Source: Allobogoriella alba (GTDB lineage: Bacteria; Actinomycetota; Actinomycetes; Actinomycetales; Actinomycetaceae). Taken from it: DNA of 64,000 nucleotides. Shown here one piece after another: positions 28,401-37,500 of the stretch. The stretch's first letter is position 1; each line of letters starts with the position of its first letter. The DNA is taken from the NCBI RefSeq assembly GCF_042665525.1, contig NZ_JBHTCQ010000002.1, positions 434,001 to 498,000 on the forward strand, given 5' to 3'. The notes beneath the pieces are model-generated. The model saw only the letters and a list, made by a program, of their open reading frames with translations, did not search any database and was not told where the DNA came from. A program made the position numbers and the translations under genes.

Positions 28401-28830
28401 CGAGCGCGACGCGGACGAGGTTCCAGTGGTCGGGTAGCAGGATCTTCGCCGCGCCCTGCCCCGCGGCGGTGGCCCGCATGCCGTGCTGGTCGACCGGGTC
28501 GAGGTCGGACAGCCAGGTGCCGTCGTCGAACCGGCAGTCCAGCGCGGCCCAGGTGCCGCGGTAGGCGAGGTCCGGCTCGAGCACGGGACAGACGGCGTAG
28601 CTCAGCTCGGTGCCCGCCGCGACGGGCACGTCGAGGCCGTCGAGGAGGACGGCACGTCCAGGGCCCGGGGCGTGCACCCGCAGTGAGCGGGGACCGGTGA
28701 GACCGGCACGGGGCCGGCCGGCGGGCAGATGCTCCGGCCCGCCGGAGACCTCGACGGACCAGCCTGCGGGCACCGGCACGCCCGGCACCGGCTGCCCCAC
28801 CTCGAACGACGTCGCGAAGCCGGTGCTCAT
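25447..28830 (-). CDS. GH92 family alpha-mannosidase
   Basis: A 1127-residue exo-alpha-mannosidase. An N-terminal region of about 200 residues precedes the GH92 beta-sandwich (GTHSSGAYSRGNTVPATAVP, TDATSHSWLYSWAG) and the alpha/alpha-toroid catalytic part. Hallmarks there are NHGFWDTYRTCWSAYALLYP, LMTGTSSDVAFADLLL, SNQVSHHIPYIWLAAGRP and GYHGDEDNGEMSAWWLLSAL; the DEDNGEMSAW Glu/Asp residues are likely catalytic and calcium-associated. It has no signal peptide, so it should act on imported mannosides. ATG 28830 overlaps the upstream GH-A gene (ATGA). Two oddities: a Gly/Asp tandem repeat (27572-27612) and a small repeat element inserted in frame (26745-26775). Confidence 0.92.
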   Translation of the reverse strand: MSTGFATSFEVGQPVPGVPVPAGWSVEVSGGPEHLPAGRPRAGLTGPRSLRVHAPGPGRAVLLDGLDVPVAAGTELSYAVCPVLEPDLAYRGTWAALDCRFDDGTWLSDLDPVDQHGMRATAAGQGAAKILLPDHWNLVRVALAKAVGRRVTTLAVVLEQPGDGEPVEVWWDDVAIAVPDRPARRDPVDHVDTRRGTHSSGAYSRGNTVPATAVPNGFGLLVPLTDATSHSWLYSWAGHNGPDNRPRLEGVGVSHVPSPWMGDRNQVAFHLAAGEDVPDATPAARGLGFDHGQEIARPHRYGVPLDGGHRVDVTPTDHGGVLLFTFPAGTARGHVLVDAVSTDGAGPDGPCELTWHADGTLSGWVETGSGLSVGRSRMFVAGRLDAPVVAHGAARGNRPHARYATIDLDGLDGLDGRDGPGGPGGGRAVELRVATSFVGLEQAWHTYDLELAGRTFEEVEAAARTAWEQRLAVVEVEGASEEQLATLYGNLYRLNLYPSSQWENAGSAAEPRPVHASPVSDPPGRVLPGELYVNHGFWDTYRTCWSAYALLYPELAGRLADGFVQQFRDGGWVARWSSPGYADLMTGTSSDVAFADLLLRDVLLPDPEGTYVAGLRNATAAPTEPGVGRKGLAHATYRGWVARDEDVHESVSWSLEGYINDLALARMARRLATGAGPAGTSPPPPAESSTLCRVVNDVPAGRAPRHVRRLLDEATYLEQRAGGYRHLFDAATGFLRGRGRDGAFAEPFDPRDWGGDFTESDAWNFAFHAPHDPAGLAELHGGPEGLADVLEEFFATPERADRPGGYGGVIHEMVEARDVRMGQLGQSNQVSHHIPYIWLAAGRPDRAQETVREILVRLWTGSEIGQGYHGDEDNGEMSAWWLLSALGLYPLEVGSSRWAAGSPLFTRAVVHRPDGDLVVEAPGNAPEAPYVQGLELDGLPVPAPVLEHGALRGGATLRFTMAQTPGDWGRDAPLTFPRPPLRPWRDMSGAGSWRLTPDAGPSCPAPGTEQPELTALGDDSYDSAADLPAGRLTWQAGGTTDVPSPEPQLRCYTLTSAVDGRAAPSAWRLEVRGKDGGWRVVDEREDEVFPWPGQLRPFVLAEPVALRDVRLVLATPGALAEVELLTA
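26745..26775 (-). repeat. Dispersed 19-base repeat, copy 2, inside the GH92 gene
   Basis: On the minus strand it reads GCCGAGTCGTCAACTCTGT followed by GCCGAGTCGTCAATGATGT, the same 19-base unit and period as the intergenic copy at 19899. In the GH92 frame it encodes AESSTLCRVVNDV, next to a Gly/Pro-rich stretch between ARRLAT and HVRRLLDEA. It looks like an inserted segment tolerated in frame. Confidence 0.85.
27572..27612 (-). repeat. 9-base tandem repeat in the GH92 coding region
   Basis: Three perfect GGCCGTCCA units (27582-27608), with diverged flanking units. The minus strand encodes a Gly/Asp/Leu run (LDGLDGLDGRDGPGG) that is a collagen-like low-complexity loop between two GH92 strands. 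The 9-base unit keeps the frame. Confidence 0.85.
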
Positions 28831-30083
28831 GCGGTCGCACCGACGGTGGCGGCGGTGGTGCCGGCGCCGGCGGCGCAGGTGACGAGGCTGACGGCACCGG
28901 CCGGCAGCGCGAACCGCGGTGGCGTGCCCGCCTCGGCGGCCTCGACCCACGCGGCGAACAGGGGCGAGCCGGGAGCGCTGGCCGAGCGCACGACCCGGCC
29001 CGCATCGTCGGTCGGCAGCTCCCACACCTCGGCGGCCGGCGCCGGGGTGCGTGTCGCGAGTTCCCGCAGCTCGGGCAGGACGTCCCGGACGGCCGCGCCG
29101 AGCGGTTTGACGGACCGGTCCGCGGCGAGCAGGCCGAGGGAGTACTCCAGCTCGGGGAAGTCCGCCAGCGAGCGGTCCACGTCGTGCGAGCACCACCACG
29201 TCACGCCCCACAGACCGGGCCGGGCCACGGCGCGCCGCAGCGTCTCGCGCGCGAAGTCCGGGACCCGGTCCGCGCCCAGGTGCGGCACGGGGGCGCCCAC
29301 CTCCTGCAGCCACAGCGGCCGGTCCGGCCCGCCCCAGGCCGCGGCGAGCTCGAGCAGGTACCGCGCGAACCAGGTGTGGGCCGGGTGGTCGGGCGGGAAG
29401 TGCCGGGCGACGCCGGTGAAGACCCAGGAGTGCACCGTGGTGACGTCGCCGATGCCCGCCGCGTGCTCGGGCGTCACGCCGGAGGAGTCGACGAACCACA
29501 CGTCGTCGTCGAAGGAGTGGCTGTGCACCCGGCCGGGCGCGCAGTCGTGCGCGGCGGTGAGCAGCCGCTCCAGCCAGCGTCCCGCCACCTGCGGGCCCAG
29601 CGCCTGCCGGTCCGGGTGGATGGCCTTGCCGAACTGGTTGGTCTCGTTGCCCAGCGTCAGGCCGAGGAAGCCCGGCCGGCCGGTCAGGGCCGATCCCAGC
29701 GCCGTCACCAGCCGCTCCTGCGCCTCGACCACGGCCTCGTCCGCGAAGATGTTGCGGCGGTGCCAGCTGAGCACCCACGAGGGCAGGAAGTCGAAGCTGG
29801 ACAGGTGTCCCTGGAGCACGTCCACGCTCGTGCCCAGCCCGTGCTCGTGGGCCACGTCCACGACGGAGACCACGTCCGCGACGGCCCGGTCCCGGATGAG
29901 CGTCCGGTTCGGCTGCAGCGTCTCCCACAGCGGGAAGATCCGCACGTGGTCGAGCCCGAGCGCGGCGAGCGAGCCCATGTCACGGGCGACCGCGTCGAGG
30001 TCGAGGTCGTACCAGGAGTGGAACCAGCCCTCGCTCGGTGTGTAGTTCGCGCCGAACCGCATCCCGCCCGCAGCGCCGCTCAC
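28827..30083 (-). CDS. Clan GH-A glycoside hydrolase (GH5/mannanase-like)
   Basis: A 418-residue TIM-barrel hydrolase with no signal peptide. Strand motifs are MRFGANYTPSEGWFHSW, LGLDHVRIFPLWE, LTLGNETNQF (acid/base Glu147 after Asn) and PLWLQEVGAP (nucleophile Glu261); GVTWWCSHDVD is the strand-8 Trp segment. The NE and E pair is the clan GH-A signature shared by endo-mannanases and exo-glycosidases. It is co-translated with LacI (GTGA overlap at GTG 30083; ATG 30062 is an alternative start) and with GH92 downstream. It probably removes a beta-linked sugar from a mannose-containing oligosaccharide. Family number uncertain. Confidence 0.8.
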   Translation of the reverse strand: MSGAAGGMRFGANYTPSEGWFHSWYDLDLDAVARDMGSLAALGLDHVRIFPLWETLQPNRTLIRDRAVADVVSVVDVAHEHGLGTSVDVLQGHLSSFDFLPSWVLSWHRRNIFADEAVVEAQERLVTALGSALTGRPGFLGLTLGNETNQFGKAIHPDRQALGPQVAGRWLERLLTAAHDCAPGRVHSHSFDDDVWFVDSSGVTPEHAAGIGDVTTVHSWVFTGVARHFPPDHPAHTWFARYLLELAAAWGGPDRPLWLQEVGAPVPHLGADRVPDFARETLRRAVARPGLWGVTWWCSHDVDRSLADFPELEYSLGLLAADRSVKPLGAAVRDVLPELRELATRTPAPAAEVWELPTDDAGRVVRSASAPGSPLFAAWVEAAEAGTPPRFALPAGAVSLVTCAAGAGTTAATVGATA

Positions 30084-31111
30084 GAGGCCGCTCCCGTGCT
30101 CTCCCGTGCCGTGAGCTCCGGGACGGGCGCCTGGACGACGTCCTCGACGTCGGAGCCACCCAGCCGCGCCAGCAGCACCTCCGCGACCAGGCCGCCGAGC
30201 GCGAAGGTGTCACGGGTCATGGCGGTCAGCGGCGGGGCGACGAGGCGCGCCAGCTCGGAGTCGTCGAACGAGACCACCGACACGTCCGCCGGGACGCTCA
30301 GCCCCGTGTCGCGCAGCACCGTCAGGCCCGCGAGAGCCTCGACGTCGGAGTCGTAGATCACCGCCGTCGGCGGGTCGGGGAGGCGCACGAGCTGCTTGGT
30401 CACCGCGACCGCCTCGGTCTCGGAGAAGTCGGTGGGCACCGAGACGACGTCGAGGTCGTGCTCCCGGGCGGCGGCCTCGAGCGCCGCGACGCGGCGCCGG
30501 GAGTGCACGAACCGGGGGATGCCACCGACGTGCCCGACCCGGCGGTGCCCGAGGGCGACGAGGTGCTCGACGATCTGCCCCATCGCCGCGTAGTCGTCGA
30601 TGAAGACGGCCGGTACCGGCTGGGGCGAGCCGTCGCCGCCGACCAGGACGGCCGGCACGTCGAGCTCGGCGAGCACCGCGGGGCGCGGGTCGTCCACCTC
30701 GAGGTCGAGCAGGACGAACCCGTCGGTGCGCCGCTCCGCCGACCAGCGCCGGTAGACCTCGACCTCGGCCGCCTTGTCTTCCACCACGAGGAGCTGGAGC
30801 GCCACCATGTCGCCCGAGAGGCGGGCCTGCAGGCCCGAGACGAGCTGGGCGAAGAAGGGCTCGATGCCGATCGTGCGCGCCGGCCGCGCCACCACCAGCC
30901 CGACGGTGTCCGCCTGCTTCCCGCTGAGTGCCCGGGCCGCGCGGTGCGGGTGCCAGCCGAGCTCCTCCACCGCGTCGAGGATGCGCTGCCGGGTCGCGTC
31001 GCTGACGCCGGGCCGGCCGTTGAGGGCGAAGGAGACCGCGGCGGTGGACACACCGACCCGGCGGGCGATGTCGGCGATGGTCGGCCTGGCGCCGTTCCCC
31101 GTGGATGTCAT
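30080..31111 (-). CDS. LacI-family transcriptional regulator
   Basis: A 343-residue repressor. The N-terminal helix-turn-helix reads PTIADIARRVGVSTAAVSFA (about 10-30) with the hinge helix HRAARALSGKQ, followed by a periplasmic-binding-protein-like sugar-binding domain (TVGLVVARP, GHRRVGHVGGIPRF, VSVVSFDDSELARLVAPPLT). It sits inside the operon it presumably controls, after the two permeases (27-base gap) and before GH-A and GH92 (four-base overlap). The likely operator is the palindrome at 34365-34378 before the binding-protein gene. Related sites at 37602 and 25372 may be bound by it too. The inducer is probably a mannoside. Confidence 0.92.
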   Translation of the reverse strand: MTSTGNGARPTIADIARRVGVSTAAVSFALNGRPGVSDATRQRILDAVEELGWHPHRAARALSGKQADTVGLVVARPARTIGIEPFFAQLVSGLQARLSGDMVALQLLVVEDKAAEVEVYRRWSAERRTDGFVLLDLEVDDPRPAVLAELDVPAVLVGGDGSPQPVPAVFIDDYAAMGQIVEHLVALGHRRVGHVGGIPRFVHSRRRVAALEAAAREHDLDVVSVPTDFSETEAVAVTKQLVRLPDPPTAVIYDSDVEALAGLTVLRDTGLSVPADVSVVSFDDSELARLVAPPLTAMTRDTFALGGLVAEVLLARLGGSDVEDVVQAPVPELTARESTGAAS

Positions 31112-31138
31112 GTCTCTCTGCTCGTCGTCCGTTCCGGT

Positions 31139-32017
31139 TCAGCCCTTGATAGCGCCTTCGTCGACGCCACGGAAGAAGTACCGCTGCAGCGAGGCGAAGA
31201 AGATGACGATCGGGATGAACGCAATCATGGTGCCGGCGGCGATCACGCGCGGGTTGGCCGAGAAGGTCCCGTTGAGGTACTCCAGCCCCACCGTCAGGGT
31301 GAAGTTCTCCGGCGTGGTCAGCACGATGAGGGGCCACAGGAAGTCGTCCCAGGCGCCGATGAACGCGAAGATCGTGATGACGGCGATCATGCCCTTGACG
31401 TTCGGGACCCCGATCCGCCAGAACCGGTGCCACACGTTCGCGCCGTCCACGATGGCGGCCTCGTCGAGCTCCTTGGGCACGGCGAGGAACGCGGTGCGCA
31501 TGAGGAGCACGTTGATCATGCCGATCGCTCCGGGCAGGGCGACGCCGAGGAGCGTGTCGGCCAGGCCGAGCTCACGGATGGTCAGGTACTGCGCGACGAG
31601 CGTGGCCTCGCCGGGCAGGAGCATGGTCATGAGGATGGCGCCCATGATGGCCTTGCTGCCCCGGAACCTCAGCTTCGCCAGCGCGTAGCCGGCCAGCGTG
31701 GCCCCGATGACGTTGCCACCGACCACCACGGCCGCCACGAACATGGAGTTCGCGGCGAACCGCAGGATCGGGACGGCCTGGAAGGCGCGGACGTAGTTCT
31801 CCAACGTCGGGTCCTGGGGGAGGAACTGCGGCGGCTGGGTGTAGATGTCCTCGCCGGGCCCCTTCAACGACGTCGAGAGCTGCCACAGGAACGGACCGAC
31901 CGTGATGACCAGCACGAAGGCGAGCAGCAGGTAGCGCACGGCCATCTCGCGGCGGGACATGGTCGAGAAGCCCCGGGCGCCGGAGCGGTGGGTGACCTGA
32001 CGCGTTCCGGAGGCCAT
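31139..32017 (-). CDS. CUT1 ABC sugar transporter permease (MalG type)
   Basis: A 292-residue membrane protein starting at ATG 32017, overlapping the MalF-type stop by one base. It has six membrane segments, the first being VRYLLLAFVLVITVGPFLW. The EAA loop reads DEAAIVDGANVWHRFWRIGV, and the C-terminal tail FFRGVDEGAIKG is the classic MalG ending. It forms the pore with the upstream permease and serves the binding protein at 33035. The ATPase must be supplied from elsewhere. Confidence 0.93.
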   Translation of the reverse strand: MASGTRQVTHRSGARGFSTMSRREMAVRYLLLAFVLVITVGPFLWQLSTSLKGPGEDIYTQPPQFLPQDPTLENYVRAFQAVPILRFAANSMFVAAVVVGGNVIGATLAGYALAKLRFRGSKAIMGAILMTMLLPGEATLVAQYLTIRELGLADTLLGVALPGAIGMINVLLMRTAFLAVPKELDEAAIVDGANVWHRFWRIGVPNVKGMIAVITIFAFIGAWDDFLWPLIVLTTPENFTLTVGLEYLNGTFSANPRVIAAGTMIAFIPIVIFFASLQRYFFRGVDEGAIKG

Positions 32018-32973
32018 CAGTCCTGCACCTTCCTGTTGATGCGGGCCAGGAGCAGCAGCGGCACCAGGGTGAGCAGGAACAGCAGGATGGACAGGGCAGA
32101 GGCGTAGCCGAGGTTCCCGCTGAAGCCGCGCGCGTACATCTGGATGAGCATGACCACCGAGACGTCCTGACCGCCGATGCCGCCGGTGCCGTTGGTGAGC
32201 ATGTACAGCTCGGAGAAGATGCGCAGCGCGGAGACGATGATGAGGATCGCGACGAGCATCATGGTGTTGCGCACCCCGGGCACCGTGACGGTCCAGAAGC
32301 GTCGCCACACCCCGGCCCCGTCCATGGCGGCGGCCTCGTGCAGCTCGCGGGGGACCCCGCCGAGCGCCGAGAGATAGATGATCATGTAGTAGCCGAGGCC
32401 CTTCCAGATCGTCAGGCTGATCGCGGAGAACAGCACCAGCCAGCGGTCCGTGAGGAAGGGGATGGCCTCGGAGACGAAGCCGAGGTGCCGGGCCATCGAG
32501 TTGATGAGGCCGCGGTCGTCCAGCATCCAGTTCCAGATCAGCGCGACCACGACGGCGGAGGCGACCACCGGCGTGTAGAAGACCGTGCGGAAGAACGCCA
32601 TGCCGGCGAGCTTCTTCTCCACCAGCAGCGCGAGGGCGAGCGGGAGCAGGAGCAGGAACGGCAGGCACACGATCATGTAGATGACCGAGTTCAGCAGCGC
32701 CGTGGCGAGCTGGTCGTCGTTCAGCATGCGCTCGAAGTTCGCCAGCCCGATGAATCCGCCGCCGGCCAGCGGGCGGACGTCGGTGAAGGCGAGCAGCACA
32801 CCGTTGACGGACGGCCACAGGTTGAACGCGCCCAGCGCGACGAGGGCCGGCAGCACCATGAGCCACGGCGCGTACCACGCGTGGGTGCGGGCGGCGACCC
32901 CACCGGTGGTGGCGGGGGCGGGGCGGCGCTCGCGGACGCCCGGCCGTGGGGGCGCGGAGGTCTGGAGGGTCAT
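32017..32973 (-). CDS. CUT1 ABC sugar transporter permease (MalF type)
   Basis: A 318-residue permease with six membrane segments; the first is WLMVLPALVALGAFNLWPSV. The coupling loop reads HEAAAMDGAGVWRRFWTVTV. It starts 61 bases after the binding protein stop and overlaps the MalG-type gene by one base. A periplasmic loop (LANFERMLNDDQLATALLNS) is typical of sugar rather than lipid-head-group transporters. Confidence 0.93.
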   Translation of the reverse strand: MTLQTSAPPRPGVRERRPAPATTGGVAARTHAWYAPWLMVLPALVALGAFNLWPSVNGVLLAFTDVRPLAGGGFIGLANFERMLNDDQLATALLNSVIYMIVCLPFLLLLPLALALLVEKKLAGMAFFRTVFYTPVVASAVVVALIWNWMLDDRGLINSMARHLGFVSEAIPFLTDRWLVLFSAISLTIWKGLGYYMIIYLSALGGVPRELHEAAAMDGAGVWRRFWTVTVPGVRNTMMLVAILIIVSALRIFSELYMLTNGTGGIGGQDVSVVMLIQMYARGFSGNLGYASALSILLFLLTLVPLLLLARINRKVQD

Positions 32974-33034
32974 CGGGTCTCTCTCGTCGGGGAGGCGGGG
33001 CGGCGGGCCGGATCCCGGCCCGCCGCCGCGCGTG

Positions 33035-34321
33035 TCACTGCTGCAGGAGCTCGGTGCAGTGCTCGACCGACCGGTCGAGCGCCTCCTGCGCCGTGATGTC
33101 GCCGTTCATAGCGGCCGCGATCTGCTGGTTGACGTAGGTCGTCATCGCCTCGCTGACCTGGACCGGCTGGAGCAGCTCCGCCTCCGGCAGGGACTCGAAG
33201 GCGATCTGGGCCGCGTCGCCCTGCGGCGTGCCGTCGGACTCGAACGCCGCTCCCTCCTGCGAGGCGGTCGTCGAGGGGAAGATGCCCGGCACAAGCTCGG
33301 CGAAGGCCTCCTGGTTCTCGGCGTTGGTGACGAACTGGGCGAGCGCGACGGCCGTCGCGAGGTTGTCGGAGCTCCGCGCCACGGACACGCCCTGGACGTA
33401 CATCGGCGGGGTGTCCATCGCCGGGGTGGCCACGATGTTCCCCTCCATCGACGGGTTGTTCTCCAGCACGCCCTCGATGAAGTTGCCGCTGCCGGTGGAC
33501 CAGGCGACCTCGCCCTGGGTGAACATCTCGCTGTTGCCGAGGTAGGCGTCGGTGAGGACGTCCTGCGGCATCAGGCCCTCCTCGTAGGCGTCGACGTACT
33601 GCTGGAGCAGCTCGACGGCCCCCGGGGTGTTGAAGACGAACTCGGTCCCGTCCTCGTTGAGGATCGGTACGCCCGCCGCGGCGAAGTCGCCGATGCCCGG
33701 CTTGCGGCTCAAGAGGTAGTCGCCGGTCTCCTCGTGCATGGTCCGTGCCTGATCGAGGAGCTCGTCGAACGTTGTGGGTGCCGCGGCGGGGTCGAGGCCG
33801 GCGGCCTCCATCATCTCGACGTTCCAGTAGTTCACGTCGGTATTGAGGTACCACGGGTAGCCGTACGTGCCGTCCAGGCCGGGGTACTGGTAGGCGCCGA
33901 GGGCGCCCTCGACATAGGTGTCGCCGGCGGTCTCGTCCGCGGAGGCGACGTCGAGCAGCAGGTTCTGCTCGGCGAGGGGGAGCGCGAAGTCCGGCGGCAG
34001 GTTCGTCACGTCCGGGAGCTCACCCGCCTCCGCCTGGCTCAGGACCTTCTCCGAGTACCCGTCCCCGGGCTGGTCGAGCCAGGTGACCTCGGTACCGGGG
34101 TACTCCTCCTCGAAGTCCGCGATGAGGTTCTCGACGTACTCGGTGAACCGGGGACGCAGTGCCCACGTCTGCAGCGAGACCTCGCCGGTGATCTCGCCGT
34201 CGACCTCCGCGGGCTCCTGGGCGCCGCCGCCGTCGTCGGCGCCCTGGCTCAGAGCGCACGCGGACAGTGCCGCGACCGCGCCGAGGGCGGTCAGCGACGC
34301 CCCGAGCTTCCTGATGTGCAT
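33035..34321 (-). CDS. CUT1 ABC transporter sugar-binding lipoprotein
   Basis: A 428-residue family 1 solute-binding protein with a lipobox (ALSAC, Cys22). The start is ATG 34321, with AGGAGG six bases before it. Core motifs: SLQTWALRPRFTEYVENLIA, LPDVTNLPPDFALPLAEQNL and YPWYLNTDVNYWNVEMMEAA. First gene of the operon binding protein, permease, permease, LacI, GH-A hydrolase, GH92. Given the downstream alpha-mannosidase, it probably binds a manno-oligosaccharide. Confidence 0.93.
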   Translation of the reverse strand: MHIRKLGASLTALGAVAALSACALSQGADDGGGAQEPAEVDGEITGEVSLQTWALRPRFTEYVENLIADFEEEYPGTEVTWLDQPGDGYSEKVLSQAEAGELPDVTNLPPDFALPLAEQNLLLDVASADETAGDTYVEGALGAYQYPGLDGTYGYPWYLNTDVNYWNVEMMEAAGLDPAAAPTTFDELLDQARTMHEETGDYLLSRKPGIGDFAAAGVPILNEDGTEFVFNTPGAVELLQQYVDAYEEGLMPQDVLTDAYLGNSEMFTQGEVAWSTGSGNFIEGVLENNPSMEGNIVATPAMDTPPMYVQGVSVARSSDNLATAVALAQFVTNAENQEAFAELVPGIFPSTTASQEGAAFESDGTPQGDAAQIAFESLPEAELLQPVQVSEAMTTYVNQQIAAAMNGDITAQEALDRSVEHCTELLQQ

Positions 34322-34364
34322 GACTACCTCCTGGTGCGCCGTCGCCGCGGGAGGGATCCGCGGA

Positions 34365-34378
34365 CTTAACCGTTTAAG
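34365..34378 (-). promoter_or_regulatory. LacI-type operator of the GH92 operon
   Basis: On the coding strand CTTAAACGGTTAAG, a near-perfect palindrome with the central CG expected for LacI-family repressors. It lies 44 bases before the binding-protein start. TTGACA on the minus strand (34419-34424) is a good -35, with a weak -10 about 18 bases further, so the operator falls just downstream of transcription start. The gap 34322-34558 otherwise contains only the 3' flank of GH38. Confidence 0.7.
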
Positions 34379-34418
34379 GAACGGTCCGCGGAGAACACTC
34401 CGCCGCACCGGCCCTGCG

Positions 34419-34424
34419 TGTCAA
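34419..34424 (-). promoter_or_regulatory. Predicted -35 element of the GH92 operon promoter
   Basis: TTGACA on the minus strand. The -10 is poor (GAGTGT at about 18 bases spacing), suggesting a weak or activated promoter. The LacI operator lies immediately downstream. Confidence 0.4.
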
Positions 34425-34558
34425 GCGGGGCGGCCCGCCGTGACCAGACCGTGACGAAGCGCGCCGCGCGGCCCCGCCACCGCACGGGCACGAGCCCTGG
34501 TGCCCGTCCCCCACGCGGAGGCGGACGCCAGGGCTCGGCCGGCGGCCGGGGCCGGTGC

Positions 34559-37500
34559 TCAGGCGAGAGAGAACCGGAGGGTGCGCACCTCGAACGGGCC
34601 GAGCGCGACCGGCACGGTCCCGGCGTCGGCCTGGACGGGGCCGAGGTCTGCGCCGTCCTCTTCGAGGAGGGTGACGGTGCGGACCCCGGTGACCGGGGCG
34701 TGCACCGTCACAGAGCCGTTCGCCCGGCGTCCCAGGGCCTCGTAGACGCGGACGACCAGGTCTCCGCTGCGGTCGTCGGCGAGCTTGACCGCCGAGACCA
34801 CCACGCCGGCCCCGTCGGAGGAGACGAGCGGGTCGAACCCGGTGGCGCCGCGCACGACCCGTTCGGCGAGGTTCATCGTGGTGCCCGCCTCGGTGGCGAG
34901 GGCGGCGTCCGCGCCGATCACGAGGCCGTAGCGGTGCGTCTGGGTGCCCTGGTCCGTCTCCGGGTCCGGGAACCGCGGGGCGCGCAGCAGGGACAGGCGC
35001 AGCGTGGTGGTCACCGGGGTCTGGGACGGGTGCTCGGCGACGTCGCGGGTGACGTCGTAGCCGTACACCGAGTCGTTGACGAGCGCGACGCCGAAGCCCG
35101 GCTCCTCGGCGAGGACGAACCGGTGCATGGACGTCTCGAACTTCGCGGCCTCCCACGAGGTGTTCGTGTGGGTGACGCGCTTGTGGAAGCCGAACTGGGT
35201 CTCGGCGGCGGTGTGCTCGGCGCGCACGTCCAGCGGGAAGGCGACCTTGAGGAACTTCTCGGCCTCGTGCCAGTCGGTGGTCTGGGCGAACCGGAGCGTC
35301 CGGCTGCCGGGCTCGAGGGAGATCACCACCTGTGTGCTGGAGCTGCCGAAGCCGCGCTCCACGGTGACCGTCGCCACGCCGTCGTCGGTGAGGCCGGCCG
35401 AGATCGAGGTGACCTCGCGCAGGTCGGTGACGTTGTTGCGGTAGAACCGGTCGACGTCCCAGGCGTCCCACATGTTCGGGAAGTCCTGGTGCAGCTGGAG
35501 CACGCCGGCCTCGCGGCCGGGCGCGATCGCGTCGCGGCCCGTCGCCTTGTCGAGCGCGGAGGTGATGTGGCCCTCGCCCGTGACGGTGACCGCGACCAGG
35601 TCGTTCTCCAGCACCCAGCCGTCCGCCGTCTGCTCGAGCGTCGCCGCGCCCTGCGCCGCCACCTCGCTCGCGAGGGCGCCGCCGAGCGCGGGCACGTCGT
35701 GCCGCCGGTACGGGGCGGGGTTGACCACGACCGCCTGCTCGCCCTCGCCCACCAGCGCCGCGAGGGCGGCCGTGATGATCGCCTCCGCGTCCGCACGGAT
35801 CTCCTCGTACGCGGCCACGGCCTCGCGGTGCACCCAGGCGATGGACGTGCCGGGCAGGATGTCGTGGAACTGGTGCAGCAGCACGCGCTGCCACAGGTCG
35901 TCGAGCTCGTCGTAGGGGTAGTCGAACCCGGTGCGGGCGGCCGCGGTGGCGGCCCAGGCCTCCGCCTCGATGAGCAGGTGCTCGCTGCGTCGGTTGCCCT
36001 GCTTGGTCTTGTGCTGGGAGGTGAGCGTGGCGCGGTGCAGCTCGAGGTACAGCTCGCCGACCCACACGGGCGGGTCCGGCAGCTCACGCCGGGCCCGGGC
36101 GTAGAAGTCGTCCGGGTGCTCCCAGCGGACCTTGGCGCTGCCCTCGAGGTCGGCGAGCCGTTTCGCCTTGCCGACCATCTCGCGGGTGGTGCCGCCTCCG
36201 CCGTCGCCCCAGCCGACGGGGGCGATCGAGCCGGTGGCGCGGCGCGACTCGCGGAACTGGCGGCTCGCCTTGGCGACCTCGGCGCCGGAGAGCTGGGAGT
36301 TGTAGGTGTCCATCGACGGGAAGTGGCTGAAGACCCGCGAGCCGTCGATGCCCTCCCACAGGAAGGTGTGGTGCGGGAAGACGTTGACCTGGTTCCAGGA
36401 GATCTTCTGCGTGAAGAACCAGTCGAAGCCGGCCCGGCGGATCAGTTGGGGCAGGGCGGGGGAGTAGCCGAAGCTGTCCGGTAGCCACACGCCGTGCGTG
36501 CGCACGCCGAGCTCGCGCTGGAAGAACCGCTGGCCCTGGGAGAACTGGCGGACCATGGCCTCGCCGGCCGGCATGACCGTGTCCGACTCGACCCACATGC
36601 CGCCGAGGGGCAGGAACCGGCCCGCCGCCACGGCCTGCTTGATCCGCTCCCAGACCTCCGGACGGTGCTCCTTGACCCACGCGTACTGCTGGGCGGAGGA
36701 CATGCCGTAGACGAAGTCGTCCGTGCGGTCGATGAGGTCGGCCATCGAGGAGGTGGTGCGGGCGACCTTGCGGATCGTCTCGCGCACCGGCCAGAGCCAG
36801 GCGGAGTCGATGTGGGCGTGACCGACGGCGGAGATGACGTGCGCGCTGGTCTCGGCGGGGCTGGCCAGCACGTCGGTCAGGCGGGCGCGGGCGTCGGCCG
36901 CCGTGGCGGGGATGCGCTGCAGGTCGAGCACGTCGAGGGCGTCGTCCAGGGCCTGCAGGATCCGCATCTTCCGGGGCCCCGTGGGCAGCTCGTGCGTGAG
37001 CTCGAGGAGGACCTCGATGTCGAGCGCCAGCTCGTGCACCTCGGTCTCGAAGATCGCCAGGTCCAGCCGCCGCGTGGCGTAGAGCTTGCGCGGGGAGGAG
37101 GTGCGGATGTCGCCCTCCTGCGTGGGCAGGAAGGGGTGGTAGTCGAGGATGACGGGGTTGGAGGCCGCCTCCAGGTAGAGCTCGACCTCCTCGCCGCCGG
37201 CCGCCTTCTCGGTGATGGTGACGCTCTGGTTGCGGGGGTTGAGCGACTTCACCGGGCTGCCGTCCGCGCGGTACACGAGCGCCTCGGCCTGGAAGCCGGG
37301 CATGTTGACGTCGAAGCCGAGGTCGACGACGGCCTCGACGGTGCGGCCGGCCCACTCGGCCGGCACGGCGCCGCGCAGCCGGAACCAGGTGGTGCCCCAG
37401 GCGGCGCCCCACGGGGCGCCGACCTCGTACGGGGTGTAGTCGAGAGCCAGACCGTCCGTGGGCTGGACGGGCTCACCCGGCAGCTCGTGCCAGGCGACCT

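Noticed and set aside
30080..31111. The LacI regulator as repressor of the GH172/isomerase regulon
   Set aside because: The operators differ: TTAAACGGTTAA-like sites near this gene versus GAAATCGATTAC-like sites at 52095, 60114 and 61961. A separate regulator outside the window is more likely.
25270..32107. Several long plus-strand frames across the GH92, GH-A, LacI and permease genes
   Set aside because: Antisense shadows with Arg/His/Gly-rich, motif-free translations. The minus strand carries clear conserved families with overlapping starts and stops.
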